A DNA stretch of 64,000 bases from Gracilaria gracilis (taxonomy: Eukaryota > Rhodophyta > Florideophyceae > Gracilariales > Gracilariaceae): assembly GCA_030374805.1 (NCBI GenBank), contig JARGSG010000225.1, positions 1 to 64,000 of the forward strand, written 5' to 3'. Within the stretch, counting starts at the first letter, position 1. Each line of letters opens with the position of its first letter. The translations under genes were made by a program, and so were the position numbers. The notes under the pieces are model-generated. The model was not told where the DNA came from, ran no database searches, and saw nothing but the letters and a program-made list of their open reading frames with translations. Below are positions 63,576 through 64,000 of the stretch, in pieces.

Positions 63576-63983
63576 CTAGCCCCAAAGCGGCTTCCAACCC
63601 CTCCCAGCCTCTTCTTCCCCTGCTCCTCCAATATTCACTCCGCCGTCCTCGTAGCAGCCGCCGCACTCCCGAACCCCACCAACGGCGCCCCACCCGGGAG
63701 CTGCGGCGGCACAAACACCTTCCCATCTTCGTCCACCATCATCCCACCCTTCCTCGTCTTCTTCAGTCGACTCCCCATGCCTTCTCCTCCCTTCTCTTCT
63801 CCCCCCCCTCTCCCTCACACTCCCCCGCCAGCCCTGAGAACCAGGCGACCCTTTACCTGCTCCCTCTCCCACCCCTACTCTCCCTCCCCACACCATTTCC
63901 TTCAACTCCAACATCAATTTGCCCGCCTTCTCCACCTGTCCCACTTGCTGCTCCAACACTTCAACCCTACCCTTCAGCTCCAT
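63576..63983 (-). CDS. Possible partial gene with a coiled-coil start
   Basis: The minus-strand frame is open to the window edge and includes LWREN before the first Met. It begins with Leu/Val heptads (MELKGRVEVLEQQVGQVEK, LMLELKEMV) and then turns into a Gly/Glu/Arg-rich stretch from a GA-rich, purine-only strand. The coiled coil looks real; the remainder may be low-complexity DNA. No family was recognised. Confidence 0.3.
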   Translation of the reverse strand: MELKGRVEVLEQQVGQVEKAGKLMLELKEMVWGGRVGVGEGAGKGSPGSQGWRGSVRERGGRREGRRRHGESTEEDEEGWDDGGRRWEGVCAAAAPGWGAVGGVRECGGCYEDGGVNIGGAGEEEAGRGWKPLWG

Positions 63984-64000
63984 GTTCTCCCTCCACAGCC

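Noticed and set aside
1..64000. rRNA, tRNA genes and CRISPR arrays
   Set aside because: No cloverleaf-like tRNA, rRNA core segment or regularly spaced identical repeat with unique spacers was recognised by eye. A covariance-model search would be decisive.

Overview
This window is nuclear DNA of a eukaryote. Spliceosomal GT-AG introns of about 80-90 nt are readable (31059-31140, 53320-53398, 52569-52655), eukaryotic-type enzymes carry organelle-targeting-like N-termini, TATA boxes sit upstream of genes, and the repeats are chromovirus-type Ty3/gypsy retrotransposons, PIF/Harbinger-like and Tc1-like DNA transposons. A compact island of GC-rich, nearly intron-free genes is embedded in large, nested transposon blocks. 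That layout resembles intron-poor algal genomes such as florideophyte red algae, but the assignment is an inference and no marker gene proves it. I recognised no rRNA, tRNA or CRISPR array.

Layout. (1) 1-12578: a minus-strand LTR retrotransposon runs off the left edge. Its 5' LTR (307-923 plus 12339-12578) was split by a second complete gypsy element (924-12338, 5-bp target duplication TAAAA). (2) 12579-15162: remnants of a Harbinger-associated Myb/SANT gene and two Tc1 copies. (3) 15163-23491: the gene island, with NAD(P)HX dehydratase, a DCC-family thioredoxin-like protein, a small membrane protein, a polyQ protein, a Sel1-repeat protein, a repeat-rich unknown protein and a type I L-asparaginase. 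(4) 24441-29914: a tandem duplication of about 2.5 and 3.0 kb, each unit carrying a small, strongly conserved unknown gene. (5) 30213-31605: a class 3 lipase with one intron. (6) 31757-47177: a DNA transposon (B) with 194-bp inverted repeats that was invaded by a second, intact-looking transposon (A, 32048-33850) and by an 11.6-kb gypsy element (34597-46189, duplication AGTAA); an inverted relative (C) follows to about 48835. (7) 49055-49902: a solo LTR of the outer family from region 1. (8) 50.5-64 kb: a Tc1 copy, a spliced unknown gene, a decayed transposase that may be Plavaka/CACTA-like, a frame-coherent decayed gene, a PIF/Harbinger two-gene element and a short-motif array.

Main observation. 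Both complete gypsy elements carry, between pol and the 3' LTR, a long gene on the opposite strand. The two antisense proteins are homologous along most of their length. The copy in the 34.6-46.2 kb element is fully open (767 codons) although gag and pol of the same element contain stops. The two elements also share the same primer binding site and repeated internal polypurine tracts. Other structures that standard features do not explain are four tandem hairpins beside the transposase of element A, the conserved duplicated small gene, and the motif array at 62.5-62.9 kb.
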